Shown: positions 1-7,979 of the stretch, piece by piece
How positions within the stretch are numbered: position 1 is the first letter of the stretch
Layout of the letters: each line of letters begins with the position of its first letter
NCBI RefSeq assembly: GCF_024345225.1
Contig: NZ_BROD01000001.1
Coordinates: forward strand, 186,001 to 250,000
DNA: 64,000 nt
Reading direction: 5' to 3'
Source of the DNA: Clostridium sp. TW13
GTDB taxonomy: Bacteria > Bacillota > Clostridia > Clostridiales > Clostridiaceae
Made by a program: the position numbers and the translations under genes
Notes under the pieces: model-generated
What the model saw: the letters and a program-made list of their open reading frames with translations, nothing else
Told to the model about the DNA's origin: nothing
The model's database searches: none

Positions 1-34
1 AAAATGATTAAATAATAAAATTTATTAATAAGAC

Positions 35-62
35 TTGAAAAAAATTTTAAAAGTGTTACAAT
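35..62 (+). promoter_or_regulatory. Promoter of tRNA-Glu
   Basis: TTGAAA (35-40), a 16-base spacer and TACAAT (57-62) preceded by TGT, so an extended -10. It lies about 20 bases before the tRNA. The string AGACTTGAAAAAAA around the -35 recurs before pyrG (22738 onward). Confidence 0.6.
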
Positions 63-82
63 AATAATTGTCTTGTTAATAA

Positions 83-157
83 GGCCTGTTGGTCAAGTGG
101 TTAAGACGTCACCCTCTCACGGTGAAATCAGGGGTTCGATTCCCCTACAGGCTACCA
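83..157 (+). tRNA. tRNA-Glu (anticodon CTC)
   Basis: A full cloverleaf can be drawn. The acceptor stem GGCCTGT pairs with ACAGGCT (first pair G-U), the anticodon stem TCACC/GGTGA encloses loop CTCTCAC with anticodon CTC (reads GAG), the T arm GGGGTTCGATTCCCC is intact, and CCA is encoded. It stands alone with its own promoter and terminator. A decayed partial copy of the same tRNA lies 620 bases downstream. Confidence 0.95.
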
Positions 158-161
158 AAGT

Positions 162-204
162 AACTCTTAAAGCTTATAGAATAGGCTTTGAGAGTTTTTT
201 ATTT
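162..204 (+). terminator. Terminator of tRNA-Glu
   Basis: A 12-bp stem (162-173 with 185-196, one G-U pair) followed by a T-run. It starts five bases after the tRNA CCA end. Confidence 0.85.
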
Positions 205-535
205 TATCCCAATATTTATAATAGAATTGCAATTTAACCCCAATTTAACTCCAAAGTAATTAAACCTAATAGGACTTAATTGATATTTAATACAGCAGTG
301 TTTGAAAATGGAAATTTTAAATGATATAATAAAATTATAATATAGACTATAAGTCTAATATAGTTTTGATATGTGTAATTTGTCATAAGTTACTTCATTA
401 TGGAAGAATAGAAGATAGGATAGAGATATTACGCTATCTGTATTATTTTAGAATACATAAACTTAAAGAAGATAGATTATAGGTTAGATTTAAACTTTGA
501 GGAACTATTAGATATTTATATATGGAGGTGATTGA
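205..535. other. AT-rich intergenic stretch
   Basis: No convincing coding sequence. A perfect 6-bp inverted repeat with a 3-base spacer (TAGACTATAAGTCTA, 343-357) sits about 180 bases before the small membrane peptide gene and could be an operator, but nothing else supports that. The rest is unremarkable A/T-rich spacer. Confidence 0.4.
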
Positions 536-688
536 ATGAAGAAAAAGAAAAATAAGCTTCACAAAATATGGAGAGAAGATGATGTAGAAAGCTATGTAGA
601 TGATTCAACAATAAATATACAACTTATAATTTTGGTAGTACTACTATTGGTAATAGGAATAAGAATTTACATGGTTTTTAATAGATAA
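536..688 (+). CDS. Small single-pass membrane peptide (50 aa)
   Basis: A 50-codon frame starting ATG at 536, with a strong ribosome site GGAGGTG (524-530) five bases upstream. The product has a very basic N-terminus (MKKKKNKLHK), an acidic stretch (EDDVESYVDD) and one hydrophobic segment of about 15 residues (IILVVLLLVIGIRIYMV) ending in a short basic tail. This predicts a one-pass membrane peptide with the basic N-terminus in the cytoplasm. It stands alone between the tRNA and its decayed copy. I do not recognise the family. The good ribosome site, the protein-like residue order and the clean stop make it a likely real small gene. Confidence 0.65.
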   Translation: MKKKKNKLHKIWREDDVESYVDDSTINIQLIILVVLLLVIGIRIYMVFNR

Positions 689-720
689 GAGTGATTTGAA
701 TTATTTATACAATATGTAGT

Positions 721-803
721 TAACCGGTTCTACATTTTACAGAGAGTTTCAGCTATTCACTATGAAAGATGAATCAGGGTTTAGATTCCCCTACAGGCTA
801 CCA
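721..803 (+). pseudogene. Decayed tRNA-Glu copy (3' part)
   Basis: The 3' end (771-803) closely matches the tRNA-Glu at 83-157: GAATCAGGG, then TTTAGATTCCCC in place of GTTCGATTCCCC, then TACAGGCTACCA. The 5' half cannot fold into a D arm or acceptor stem and only patches resemble the intact gene. The TTC of the T loop is damaged. It is followed at once by a good terminator. I read it as a duplicated tRNA that lost its 5' half. Confidence 0.75.
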
Positions 804-806
804 AAA

Positions 807-838
807 AGCTACAAACTTTTAGTTTGTAGCTTTTTTAT
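807..838 (+). terminator. Terminator after the tRNA-Glu remnant
   Basis: An 11-bp perfect stem AGCTACAAACT/AGTTTGTAGCT (807-817, 821-831) with a 3-base loop and a T-run. It is intact although the tRNA before it is broken. Confidence 0.85.
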
Positions 839-899
839 TCCTTTAGGTTAGAGCAATAATATACTTGTGAAGTAGTAGAGCAAAAATACTTATATAGTA

Positions 900-953
900 T
901 TATCCACAAGCAATATTAAAAATGTTGACAAATTGTTGATGAATTGTGGATAA
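900..953. promoter_or_regulatory. Inverted pair of DnaA boxes
   Basis: TTATCCACA at 900-908 and its exact reverse complement TGTGGATAA at 945-953 face each other 36 bases apart in a short AT-rich spacer that also holds TTGTTGATGAAT and ATGTTGAAAA. Both match the consensus DnaA box perfectly. No replication genes are near, so this is more likely a DnaA-binding cluster outside oriC than the origin. Confidence 0.6.
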
Positions 954-979
954 CATGTTGAAAATAATAAAGAGTAATT

Positions 980-2083
980 CTATTTTTCATATATAGATAG
1001 TATCTTATCATCAGAAACAGGAGTAGGTTTTGCAAGCATAGAATTTATTTTTTCTTTAATCTCAAAGTTTATTGAAGTTGAGATTACTAGGTCTGCTATG
1101 GAATTGAAATCATCAAAAGATGCAAAAATGGCAGCTTTATCTAATATGCTATTATTTGCTTCAGTCTTATTGCATATGACAATTGAATTGCAATAAATTG
1201 CTTCCATAGCTGATAAAGGATAGTCATTATAGTCAGAAAAGTCTATAGTACATATTGCAGCTGAATATAATACAGGTATGTGTGAATATTTTACTAAGCC
1301 TAAAAAATGTACATTATCTTCTAGCATATATTCAGCTATTAAGGTTTTTAACTTTGAGTAGTAATCATCTCTTTTTCCAGTATAATCTCCAGCTATAACT
1401 AAATGAATGCTTTTATCTTTATCATTTATTTCTTTTAAAAGCAACAAGACCTTGTCTAGCATCTTTTTTTCTGTAATGCTTCCTACAAAAAGAATGAATG
1501 GAAAGTTAATTTCGTAGTGCTTTTTTATAAAATCTGTTGAGAATAAAAAGCCTTTATCATTAAAAAAGCTGCTTATTTTAGGTGGAATGACTTCGATTTT
1601 ATCTTCTACAACATTAAAATTGTTTATAATTTCACCTTTAGTAAATTCAGATAATGTGATGATCTTATCTGAATTTTCTAAGGCATTCGGCACTAAAGAT
1701 ATAAATTTATTATAGTATTTCTCATTTACCGCGTCTTTGTGTGTTATTGGATATACAGAATGAATTGTAGATATATATTTGCAGCATTTTTCTTTTGGAA
1801 TACTAAAGCCATTGTTAGGTGAATGATATATGTCAACTTGATTTTCTTCAAGAAATTTAATTAATTCTGAAAAATTACTAGAAGTTCTATCGATACTTAG
1901 TGGAATATAATTCACATTTGTGAGCCTCTCCCAATAGTGTTTTAATGGAAAACTATCCCATAATGCAAAAATTTGTTCAAAACTGTTACTTTGATTTGCA
2001 TAGGTTATGATTTCTCTGGAATAAGAAAATAGAGAAGTCCCAGGTAATTTAGAAGAAGCTAAAGCATCTATACATAATTTCAT
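980..2083 (-). CDS. Glycosyltransferase, GT4-like with degenerate active-site motif
   Basis: Predicted to transfer a sugar from a nucleotide donor in the cytoplasm. The ATG at 2083 is preferred because AGGAGG (2091-2096 on this strand) sits seven bases before it; an upstream TTG is too close. It has the GT-B layout of its neighbours: an N-terminal acceptor half with HSPNNGFSIP and TIHSVYP (compare HIPQNGMGL and TIHDLIP in the gene at 6743), then ILFVGSITEKKMLD in the donor half. The usual EGFGLPPLEAM loop reads YNDYPLSAMEAI, so the first glutamate of the E-x7-E motif is gone and only the second remains. It is followed on the same strand, 12 bases upstream, by the SPOCS-like gene, suggesting a two-gene operon. 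It may use an unusual donor or be inactive. Confidence 0.8.
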   Translation of the reverse strand: MKLCIDALASSKLPGTSLFSYSREIITYANQSNSFEQIFALWDSFPLKHYWERLTNVNYIPLSIDRTSSNFSELIKFLEENQVDIYHSPNNGFSIPKEKCCKYISTIHSVYPITHKDAVNEKYYNKFISLVPNALENSDKIITLSEFTKGEIINNFNVVEDKIEVIPPKISSFFNDKGFLFSTDFIKKHYEINFPFILFVGSITEKKMLDKVLLLLKEINDKDKSIHLVIAGDYTGKRDDYYSKLKTLIAEYMLEDNVHFLGLVKYSHIPVLYSAAICTIDFSDYNDYPLSAMEAIYCNSIVICNKTEANNSILDKAAIFASFDDFNSIADLVISTSINFEIKEKINSMLAKPTPVSDDKILSIYEK

Positions 2084-2095
2084 AGTCAAACCTCC

Positions 2096-2638
2096 TTACA
2101 TAAACTCTTCATCAATGTCTAAGATTTCTTTATTAGCTGTAAGTAAATCCTGAGTATCTTTTTCGGAAACTTCAATTTTGTCTGTTGATGACTTAGAAGA
2201 AGTTAACTCCATAGAAGTATCCAAAGAATAGCATAAAATGAATTGCAGATTTGCTTTAACCACACGTTTTTCTAGTGGATATATATTAGCATCAATTAGA
2301 AATAATTTATAGTTTGAAACATTAATAGGAATAGATGCACTTATGCATAAAGGGTATTCTCTAGTAAGGGTACTATGTTTATTATCATTATCTATAAATT
2401 CAAGTGTATACTTTTTTATTCCATCAAATGACAAAATTTTATTTTTTTTTAATTTAATTATGCTATTATTAGTAGTGTAAAAATCAATGACCATTTTAGT
2501 AATATATTTAATAGAAGGACTTTTTCTTTTGGTAAAAAATAAATCGGTATCCTGAATTAACAAATGATTATAATAATCTGATTTGGATATTTCCTCTAAA
2601 GGCGTAAGTCCTAAAAAATCTATATTATCTTTTTTCAT
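2096..2638 (-). CDS. SPOCS/DUF3794-like protein (180 aa)
   Basis: A 180-residue protein with one beta-rich domain, roughly residues 40-145. Its run of LEFIDNDNKHSTLTREYPL, then SASIPINVSN, then VVKANLQFILCYSLD resembles the SPOCS (DUF3794) repeats seen in the SipL protein at 14931 (for example DVMYLTKEEERLGVHT, then a cysteine/valine-rich strand and VGLEGIVNLVYEIY). In that family the domain mediates contacts between spore-coat proteins. The tail is rich in S, T, K and D and probably disordered. It is first in a likely operon with the glycosyltransferase downstream. The assignment rests on pattern similarity by eye and is moderate. Confidence 0.55.
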   Translation of the reverse strand: MKKDNIDFLGLTPLEEISKSDYYNHLLIQDTDLFFTKRKSPSIKYITKMVIDFYTTNNSIIKLKKNKILSFDGIKKYTLEFIDNDNKHSTLTREYPLCISASIPINVSNYKLFLIDANIYPLEKRVVKANLQFILCYSLDTSMELTSSKSSTDKIEVSEKDTQDLLTANKEILDIDEEFM

Positions 2639-2733
2639 AAAAAACCTCTTTGTAATTACTTGTTATTATGTATATGAAAAAAAGTTTAATAATATATTTC
2701 ACAAATTAAAAATATAGTATTAGGAGAAGTACC

Positions 2734-3807
2734 GTGGATAAAATAGTTTTAGTGATTATATCTATCTTTTTTGTGATAGGAGGAATTGATTACATATTAA
2801 ATAATCGATATGGTTATGGAGAAAAGTTTGAGACAGGAATAAAATCTATGGGGGCCTTAGCTTTGGCTATGGGAGGAATATTAGCTATATCACCTCTTTT
2901 TGGTAATGCATTAAGAGGAATTGTAATACCAATTGCCAGATGGACAAGCGTTGATCCATCTATATTTACTTCAATATTTTTAGCTAGTGATATGGGTGGT
3001 TTGCAAATTGCGAGGCAGTTAAGTGGAGGAAGCATTATTGGGCAGTACACAGGAATAATAATTTCATCTAATTTAGGAGCAACAATAAGTTTTTCTATTC
3101 CATTAGCTTTAGGAATGATAAAAGATAAGGATTATGATGTATTTTTCAAAGGAATAATAATAGGAATAATTACTGTTCCAGTAGGTGGAGTTGTAGCTGG
3201 ATTAATGATGGGAATAAAGTTTCAATTATTAATAATTAATTCTATGCCAATAATTATTCTCTCAATATTATTAGTTATAGGTTTTAGATGTTCTGCATAT
3301 TATATGATAAAGGCCTTTAAGATATTAGGTAAGTCAATTTTTATATTAGCTATTATTATATTCATTATATTAGGAAGTTTGGAGGTATGTTCTGTTAATT
3401 TACCAGAGGGGATTACGCCACTAAGTGATACATTTAAGGTAGTAGGGAGAATAGCTTTAGTAGTAGGTGGTGCTTTGCCAATGATTGAAGCTATGAAAAG
3501 ATATTTGGGAAATTATTTAGAGCTAATAGGTAAAAAATTCAGATGTGGTAAAGTTGCTATATCAGCACTTATAGGAAGTCTTGCATCTAATATAATTGCA
3601 TTTGCTAGTTATAATGATATTAATGATGATGAAAAATTATTAATAACGGCATTTAGCGTATCTGGAGCATTTGTCTTGGGTGGGCAGATGGGTTTTATAT
3701 CTATGATGGCTAGAAATTTCTTAATACCTTATATTGTCTCAAAAATTATTAGTGGTGGAAGTGCCTTAATTATTGCATTTTATTGCATAAAAAGAAAAAG
3801 CAATTAA
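2734..3807 (+). CDS. eutH: Ethanolamine permease EutH
   Basis: A 357-residue membrane protein with about ten hydrophobic segments, recognised as EutH, which carries ethanolamine into the cell. Typical pieces are the N-terminal GGIDYILNNRYGYGEKFE, the PLFGNALRGIVIPIARWTSVDPS stretch and SDMGGLQIARQLS. The start is GTG with AGGAG seven bases upstream. The rest of the eut pathway (lyase EutBC, shell proteins, EutQ, EutT) is absent, so here it is an orphan. It points away from the SPOCS-like gene with a 95-base spacer. It may feed ethanolamine to a distant eut operon, or serve sporulation or germination, since it stands among coat genes. Confidence 0.88.
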   Translation: MDKIVLVIISIFFVIGGIDYILNNRYGYGEKFETGIKSMGALALAMGGILAISPLFGNALRGIVIPIARWTSVDPSIFTSIFLASDMGGLQIARQLSGGSIIGQYTGIIISSNLGATISFSIPLALGMIKDKDYDVFFKGIIIGIITVPVGGVVAGLMMGIKFQLLIINSMPIIILSILLVIGFRCSAYYMIKAFKILGKSIFILAIIIFIILGSLEVCSVNLPEGITPLSDTFKVVGRIALVVGGALPMIEAMKRYLGNYLELIGKKFRCGKVAISALIGSLASNIIAFASYNDINDDEKLLITAFSVSGAFVLGGQMGFISMMARNFLIPYIVSKIISGGSALIIAFYCIKRKSN

Positions 3808-3991
3808 TTTACGTGGTAAATTAAGATTTTCTATGAATTAAGGAACTAAATATTAGTTTAATATGTAATTTACCTAAATTTAAGCAAACAGAGAATTTGC
3901 CGTAAGTTGAGTTGTAAGATATAAAGGTGTAATGTTGTATTATGACCAGTCGGTATAAATAATCTGATAATTAGGAATTAGGGGGATTAAT

Positions 3992-5371
3992 ATGAAAGTA
4001 GTTGAGAATTTAGAGAAATATGCTAAGGAAACAGTGGTTAAAAGTGTCTTTGAAATAATTGATAAAAATCCAGAAAAAAATGTGGACAAAATATTCTCAT
4101 TAATAAAGGCTTTGGCAAAGGATGATGATTCAAAAGAAGGAATAGAGAATGTTCAAAGCTATTATAGAGATATACCGTCTGTAAATGAATATGTTAATGA
4201 TATTTTAAAAAATACAAATAAAAATTGTTTGAAAAAATTTTTTACAAACTTTTTAGCTAACGCTATTTGGAGTGGAGTGCCTAAGAGGGCTAAATGGTTG
4301 GAAAAAGAGGATACAAAGGTACCATTTGTTTTATTAATAAGTCCCTCTATGAGATGCAACAAGAGATGTGTGGGTTGTTATGCTGCAGAATATGATAAAA
4401 CATCTGGCCTTAGCTATGAAGAAGTTGATAGAATAGTTGGACAAGCGCACGATTTAGGAATACATTTTATAATTGTTTTAGGTGGAGAACCTTTCTTTGT
4501 TGACTTCATGTGGAAAATATATGAAAAGTATAGTGATATACAGTTTGTTCCATTTACAAATGGAACATTATTTACTGATGAAGTTGCAGATAATATGGCT
4601 AGACTTGGTAATGTGATGCCAATGTTCTCATTAGAAGGGTTCGAGAAAGAGACAGACGCAAGAAGAGGTGCTGGTACTTTTAATACAGTAATGAAGGGAA
4701 TGGATCTTTTAAATAGCAGAGGAGTTCCTTTTGGAGTTTCTTCAGCAACTGCAAGAAATAATGTAGAAACAGTAACTTCAGATGCTTTTATTGATATGCT
4801 TATAGAGAAAGGTGCAAGAATGAGTTGGTATTTTATTTATATGCCAGTGGGAGAAAAACCAAATGTAGATAATATGCTTACACCTGAACAAAGAATTGAA
4901 CTTGGAAGAAGCACAAGAAGGATAAGAACAACAAAGCCATATTTTACAATAGATTTCTTTAATGATGCTCCATATGTGGGAGGCTGTATTGCAGGAAAGT
5001 ATTACTGTCACATAAATTCTAATGGAGATGTAGAACCTTGCATTTTTGCTCACATTTCAGTGGACAACATTAGAAATAAAGATCTGATTGATGTATTTAG
5101 AGGAAGTATGTTTAAAGAACTTAGACAGCGTCAACCATATAATAAAAATATGCTTAGACCATGTATGATGATTGATAATCCTCATGTAATTAGAGAAGTA
5201 GCTAAAGCAAGTGGCGCTCATCCAACAGATCCTAGTGCAGCTGCAATGCTTAATGATGTTGAATTTCAGCATAAGTTAGAAAAGTTAGCTAATGATTTTG
5301 CTCCTGTAGCAGATGAGGCTTGGCAAACAGATTTTAACAGTAAAGGAAATGATGCCTTTGCTAAAGGCTAA
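3992..5371 (+). CDS. Radical SAM protein with SPASM-like C-terminal part
   Basis: A 459-residue radical SAM enzyme. The iron-sulfur motif is C122-x3-C126-x2-C129 (RCNKRCVGCY), followed by the glycine motif VLGGEPFF. The C-terminal third carries further cysteines in the order GGCIAGKYYCHINSNGDVEPC and RPCMM, the layout of an auxiliary-cluster (SPASM or twitch) domain that usually modifies peptides or proteins. The first 110 residues form a helical extension without a recognised domain. The gene is alone between two terminators. No precursor peptide was found beside it, so its substrate is unknown. ATG with GGGGG upstream fixes the start. Confidence 0.8.
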   Translation: MKVVENLEKYAKETVVKSVFEIIDKNPEKNVDKIFSLIKALAKDDDSKEGIENVQSYYRDIPSVNEYVNDILKNTNKNCLKKFFTNFLANAIWSGVPKRAKWLEKEDTKVPFVLLISPSMRCNKRCVGCYAAEYDKTSGLSYEEVDRIVGQAHDLGIHFIIVLGGEPFFVDFMWKIYEKYSDIQFVPFTNGTLFTDEVADNMARLGNVMPMFSLEGFEKETDARRGAGTFNTVMKGMDLLNSRGVPFGVSSATARNNVETVTSDAFIDMLIEKGARMSWYFIYMPVGEKPNVDNMLTPEQRIELGRSTRRIRTTKPYFTIDFFNDAPYVGGCIAGKYYCHINSNGDVEPCIFAHISVDNIRNKDLIDVFRGSMFKELRQRQPYNKNMLRPCMMIDNPHVIREVAKASGAHPTDPSAAAMLNDVEFQHKLEKLANDFAPVADEAWQTDFNSKGNDAFAKG

Positions 5372-5383
5372 AAGCATATGTAT

Positions 5384-5431
5384 ACAAAAAATTCTATGGG
5401 TATATTTAATTTTACCCATAGAATTTTTTGT
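5384..5431 (+). terminator. Terminator of the radical SAM gene
   Basis: A 19-bp stem (5384-5402 with 5413-5431) whose core is TTCTATGGGTA/TACCCATAGAA, with A/T-rich flanks that give a T-run. Confidence 0.85.
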
Positions 5432-5449
5432 ATATTTTGTTGGTAAAAG

Positions 5450-5478
5450 TTGATTTAATTAATACATTAAGTTATGAT
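5450..5478 (+). promoter_or_regulatory. Promoter of the solute-binding lipoprotein gene
   Basis: TTGATT (5450-5455), a 17-base spacer, TATGAT (5473-5478), about 60 bases before the start codon. Confidence 0.5.
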
Positions 5479-5539
5479 ATTAAAAGAAAGTGTATGAACC
5501 ATATTATTAGGTTTATTTATATAATACAGGAGAGTGCTT

Positions 5540-6724
5540 ATGAAAAGGATTGCTGCAGCCCTTATAATGATAATTATATTCTCTTTCACAACAATATCAT
5601 GTAGTGTAAATACATTTAAAGATGATAAAGTAGTAGAAGGAAATTATAATATTTGGGCCTATGGAGATTATTATTCATATTTAAAAGAGATAGCTGGTAA
5701 GTTCATGAAAATAAATCCTAAAATTAAGATTAATATAAAAAATGAGGATATTACTAAATATAAAGAAAATTTGAAAACTGCTATAGATAAAAAAGAATTG
5801 CCATCAGCGGTATTATTTAAGGGCAGTGATATGATAGATATTATAAACTATAATAGTAAATGTTTTAGAAATATTTCTTCTGATATTGATGGGATTAAGA
5901 AAAAGTTTACTGAAGCAAGACTTGACCAAGTAATTAATAACCAAGGGATATACGGTATACCTATAGATTGCAGACCATTGGTTATGATAATTGATAAAGC
6001 TAAGATGGAAAAGTACGGGTTTGAAGCGTCTGACATAAACACATGGCAGGATGCTATAAAAATAGGAAATCAGATTTACTCTAAATCAAAAGGTGGCGAT
6101 TTTCTTTTCAAGATAACATCAAATCAAGAAACAGAATTTATTAGTATACTTGTAAGACAGTTTAAACAAAGTGATGAAAATTTTAATTTAATTAATGATG
6201 CAGATTTAGCGGTTAAAAAAGCAGGATCTATTATAAATCAATTAAAGAAGACAAATACACTTAAAATAGTTAATGAACAATTTACTGGAGTAGCAAGTAT
6301 AGGATCTTATAAAGAAGCTATAGAACTAAATAAAAAATCATCAGTAGAGGGCTATGTAGTTTCTAATATACCTACTACAGAAGCAGGCGGAGATAAGTTT
6401 ATTAGTTTAGAGGGAAACAATCTTTTGGTTACCAATAATGGAGAAAACATTGAGGGATTAATAGAATTTATTAAATATGTTGTAAATGATGAAAATTCTA
6501 TTTCAGCAATACAAAATAATGGAATATATTCGGCTAATACTACTGTATATATGAGAAAGGTTTTTGATAATTCATTTAGTGGATTAGGAGAAGATAAGTT
6601 ATTAGATAGAATGTCTAATATAATTCTTAAAGAAGAAGATATTAAGTTTATAAATAAAATGAATAATTTTATAAAAGAAAATAGAGATTCAATAATGAAA
6701 AATGAGTATAGTGCTTTATTTTAG
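5540..6724 (+). CDS. Extracellular solute-binding lipoprotein (family 1)
   Basis: A 394-residue secreted lipoprotein. The ATG at 5540 has AGGAG seven bases before it. A basic hydrophobic signal peptide (MKRIAAALIMIIIF) ends at the lipobox cysteine C21 (TTISC). The mature part begins YNIWAYGDYYSYLKEIAGKFMKINPKIKI, the usual opening of sugar-type ABC binding proteins (the IWA.. strand, then E-x2-xxF in the first helix). No permease or ATPase gene is next to it, which is unusual for this family. It may serve a distant transporter or act as a sensor or spore-envelope protein. It ends inside a shared terminator, tail to tail with a glycosyltransferase. Confidence 0.75.
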   Translation: MKRIAAALIMIIIFSFTTISCSVNTFKDDKVVEGNYNIWAYGDYYSYLKEIAGKFMKINPKIKINIKNEDITKYKENLKTAIDKKELPSAVLFKGSDMIDIINYNSKCFRNISSDIDGIKKKFTEARLDQVINNQGIYGIPIDCRPLVMIIDKAKMEKYGFEASDINTWQDAIKIGNQIYSKSKGGDFLFKITSNQETEFISILVRQFKQSDENFNLINDADLAVKKAGSIINQLKKTNTLKIVNEQFTGVASIGSYKEAIELNKKSSVEGYVVSNIPTTEAGGDKFISLEGNNLLVTNNGENIEGLIEFIKYVVNDENSISAIQNNGIYSANTTVYMRKVFDNSFSGLGEDKLLDRMSNIILKEEDIKFINKMNNFIKENRDSIMKNEYSALF

Positions 6725-6744
6725 TACTATACTCATTTTTCATT
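6694..6744. terminator. Bidirectional terminator
   Basis: A perfect 19-bp stem (6694-6712 with 6726-6744), T-rich on both sides. It overlaps the last codons of the lipoprotein gene and just reaches the stop codon of the convergent glycosyltransferase gene. Confidence 0.9.
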
Positions 6745-7867
6745 ATACTTCATTTAACACGGCATTATATGCTTTTATGGTATTCATGGCAGTGTTACTC
6801 CAAGAAAAGGACTCACTATGTTTCAAGCCTAATATACTTAATTTTAATCTTAATTGTGGATCATTCATTAGCTTTACGATAGCTTTAGCTAATGAATCTC
6901 TTGAATGTGGATTAATTAGCATGCCACAGTCAGATATTACCTCAGGTATAGAAGTTGTATTTGACGTTATAACAGGGGCTCCGCAGCTCATGGCTTCTAA
7001 AGGTGGGAGACCAAATCCTTCATAAAGAGAAGGGTATATAAAAGCATCACATCCATTGTATAATATAGGTAACATATCATCATTCACATAGCCAGTAAAT
7101 ATTACATGATCATCTAGATGCAGATAAGAGGTATATTTTTTTAATGCCTCTCCTTCATCTCTTAATGCACCTACTAATACTAGTTTTATTTCTTTATTCA
7201 GGCTAGATAAAGATTTTTTAAAGGAATATATTAAATGCTTAACATTTTTTCTAGCGCTAAAGCCACCAATATATAAGATGTAATCAGTGCTAAAATCAAA
7301 TTTATTTTGTACATATTTCTTGCACTTGTATCTATCTAAAACATGATAATTTTCATTAGTAGCTAAAGGTGTTACAAAAATCTTATCCTTATCAAAGGAA
7401 GGAAAGAATTTTAATATATCAGACTTAGAATATTCAGAAACAGTAATAATTCCATCACATAAACCTATAATCTCTGGCATGCTTTCCAAAAATTTTTTTA
7501 GATATCCACTTCCAACTGTTTCTGGCATCACATATGGAATTAGGTCATGAATGGTTACTATTTTTTTGCACTGTATTTGTGAATTAAGTCCCATTCCATT
7601 TTGAGGAATATGATATAAATCAATATTATTTTTTGCAATATATTTAGGTATATATATATTATCAAAGAACCGGCTATGTTTATTTGAGGTCATCACTGTT
7701 CTAAATATTTCTTTTGATATACTATTATAATCATTTTGAGTCCAAAAAAGCAGATACTCATTAGCACTATTAATTTTTCCTAGTTCTTGTATTATGTTGT
7801 AAGTATATGTTCCTATTCCAGTGCCTTTGGCCCAATTGATACTTCTAGCATCAATTGATATTTTCAT
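6743..7867 (-). CDS. GT4 glycosyltransferase (CotSA-like neighbourhood)
   Basis: A 374-residue GT-B retaining glycosyltransferase. It begins MKISIDARSINWAKGTGIGTYTYN, has HIPQNGMGL and TIHDLIPYVMPET in the acceptor half, ILYIGGFSARKN at the domain junction and an intact donor site EGFGLPPLEAMSCGAP with the E-x7-E pair, then SIPEVI. It is predicted to be cytoplasmic. A coat kinase-like gene (7980) starts divergently 112 bases away, so the two may be co-regulated. In Bacillus the pair CotSA (glycosyltransferase) and CotS is part of the spore coat, which suggests a spore-surface role here (inference). The 378-residue gene at 10903 is a close paralogue. Confidence 0.88.
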   Translation of the reverse strand: MKISIDARSINWAKGTGIGTYTYNIIQELGKINSANEYLLFWTQNDYNSISKEIFRTVMTSNKHSRFFDNIYIPKYIAKNNIDLYHIPQNGMGLNSQIQCKKIVTIHDLIPYVMPETVGSGYLKKFLESMPEIIGLCDGIITVSEYSKSDILKFFPSFDKDKIFVTPLATNENYHVLDRYKCKKYVQNKFDFSTDYILYIGGFSARKNVKHLIYSFKKSLSSLNKEIKLVLVGALRDEGEALKKYTSYLHLDDHVIFTGYVNDDMLPILYNGCDAFIYPSLYEGFGLPPLEAMSCGAPVITSNTTSIPEVISDCGMLINPHSRDSLAKAIVKLMNDPQLRLKLSILGLKHSESFSWSNTAMNTIKAYNAVLNEV

Positions 7868-7928
7868 TTAATTCACTCCTTATAAACGATTTATATATTA
7901 TTAATATTCAAAATAAATACAATAGTGA

Positions 7929-7955
7929 ACTTAATATGAAAAAAATCATATACTA
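7929..7955 (+). promoter_or_regulatory. Possible sigma-K promoter
   Basis: The -10 CATATACTA (7947-7955) fits CATA-N3-TA exactly, with an AC dinucleotide (7929-7930) 16 bases upstream, the sigma-K pattern known from Bacillus. It is 25 bases from the CotS-like start. Confidence 0.45.
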
Positions 7956-7979
7956 TATAGTGATTATTTATGGAGGCCT

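Noticed and set aside
900-953. DnaA boxes as the chromosome origin
   Set aside because: Only two boxes and no dnaA, dnaN, recF or gyr genes; a secondary DnaA-binding site is more likely.
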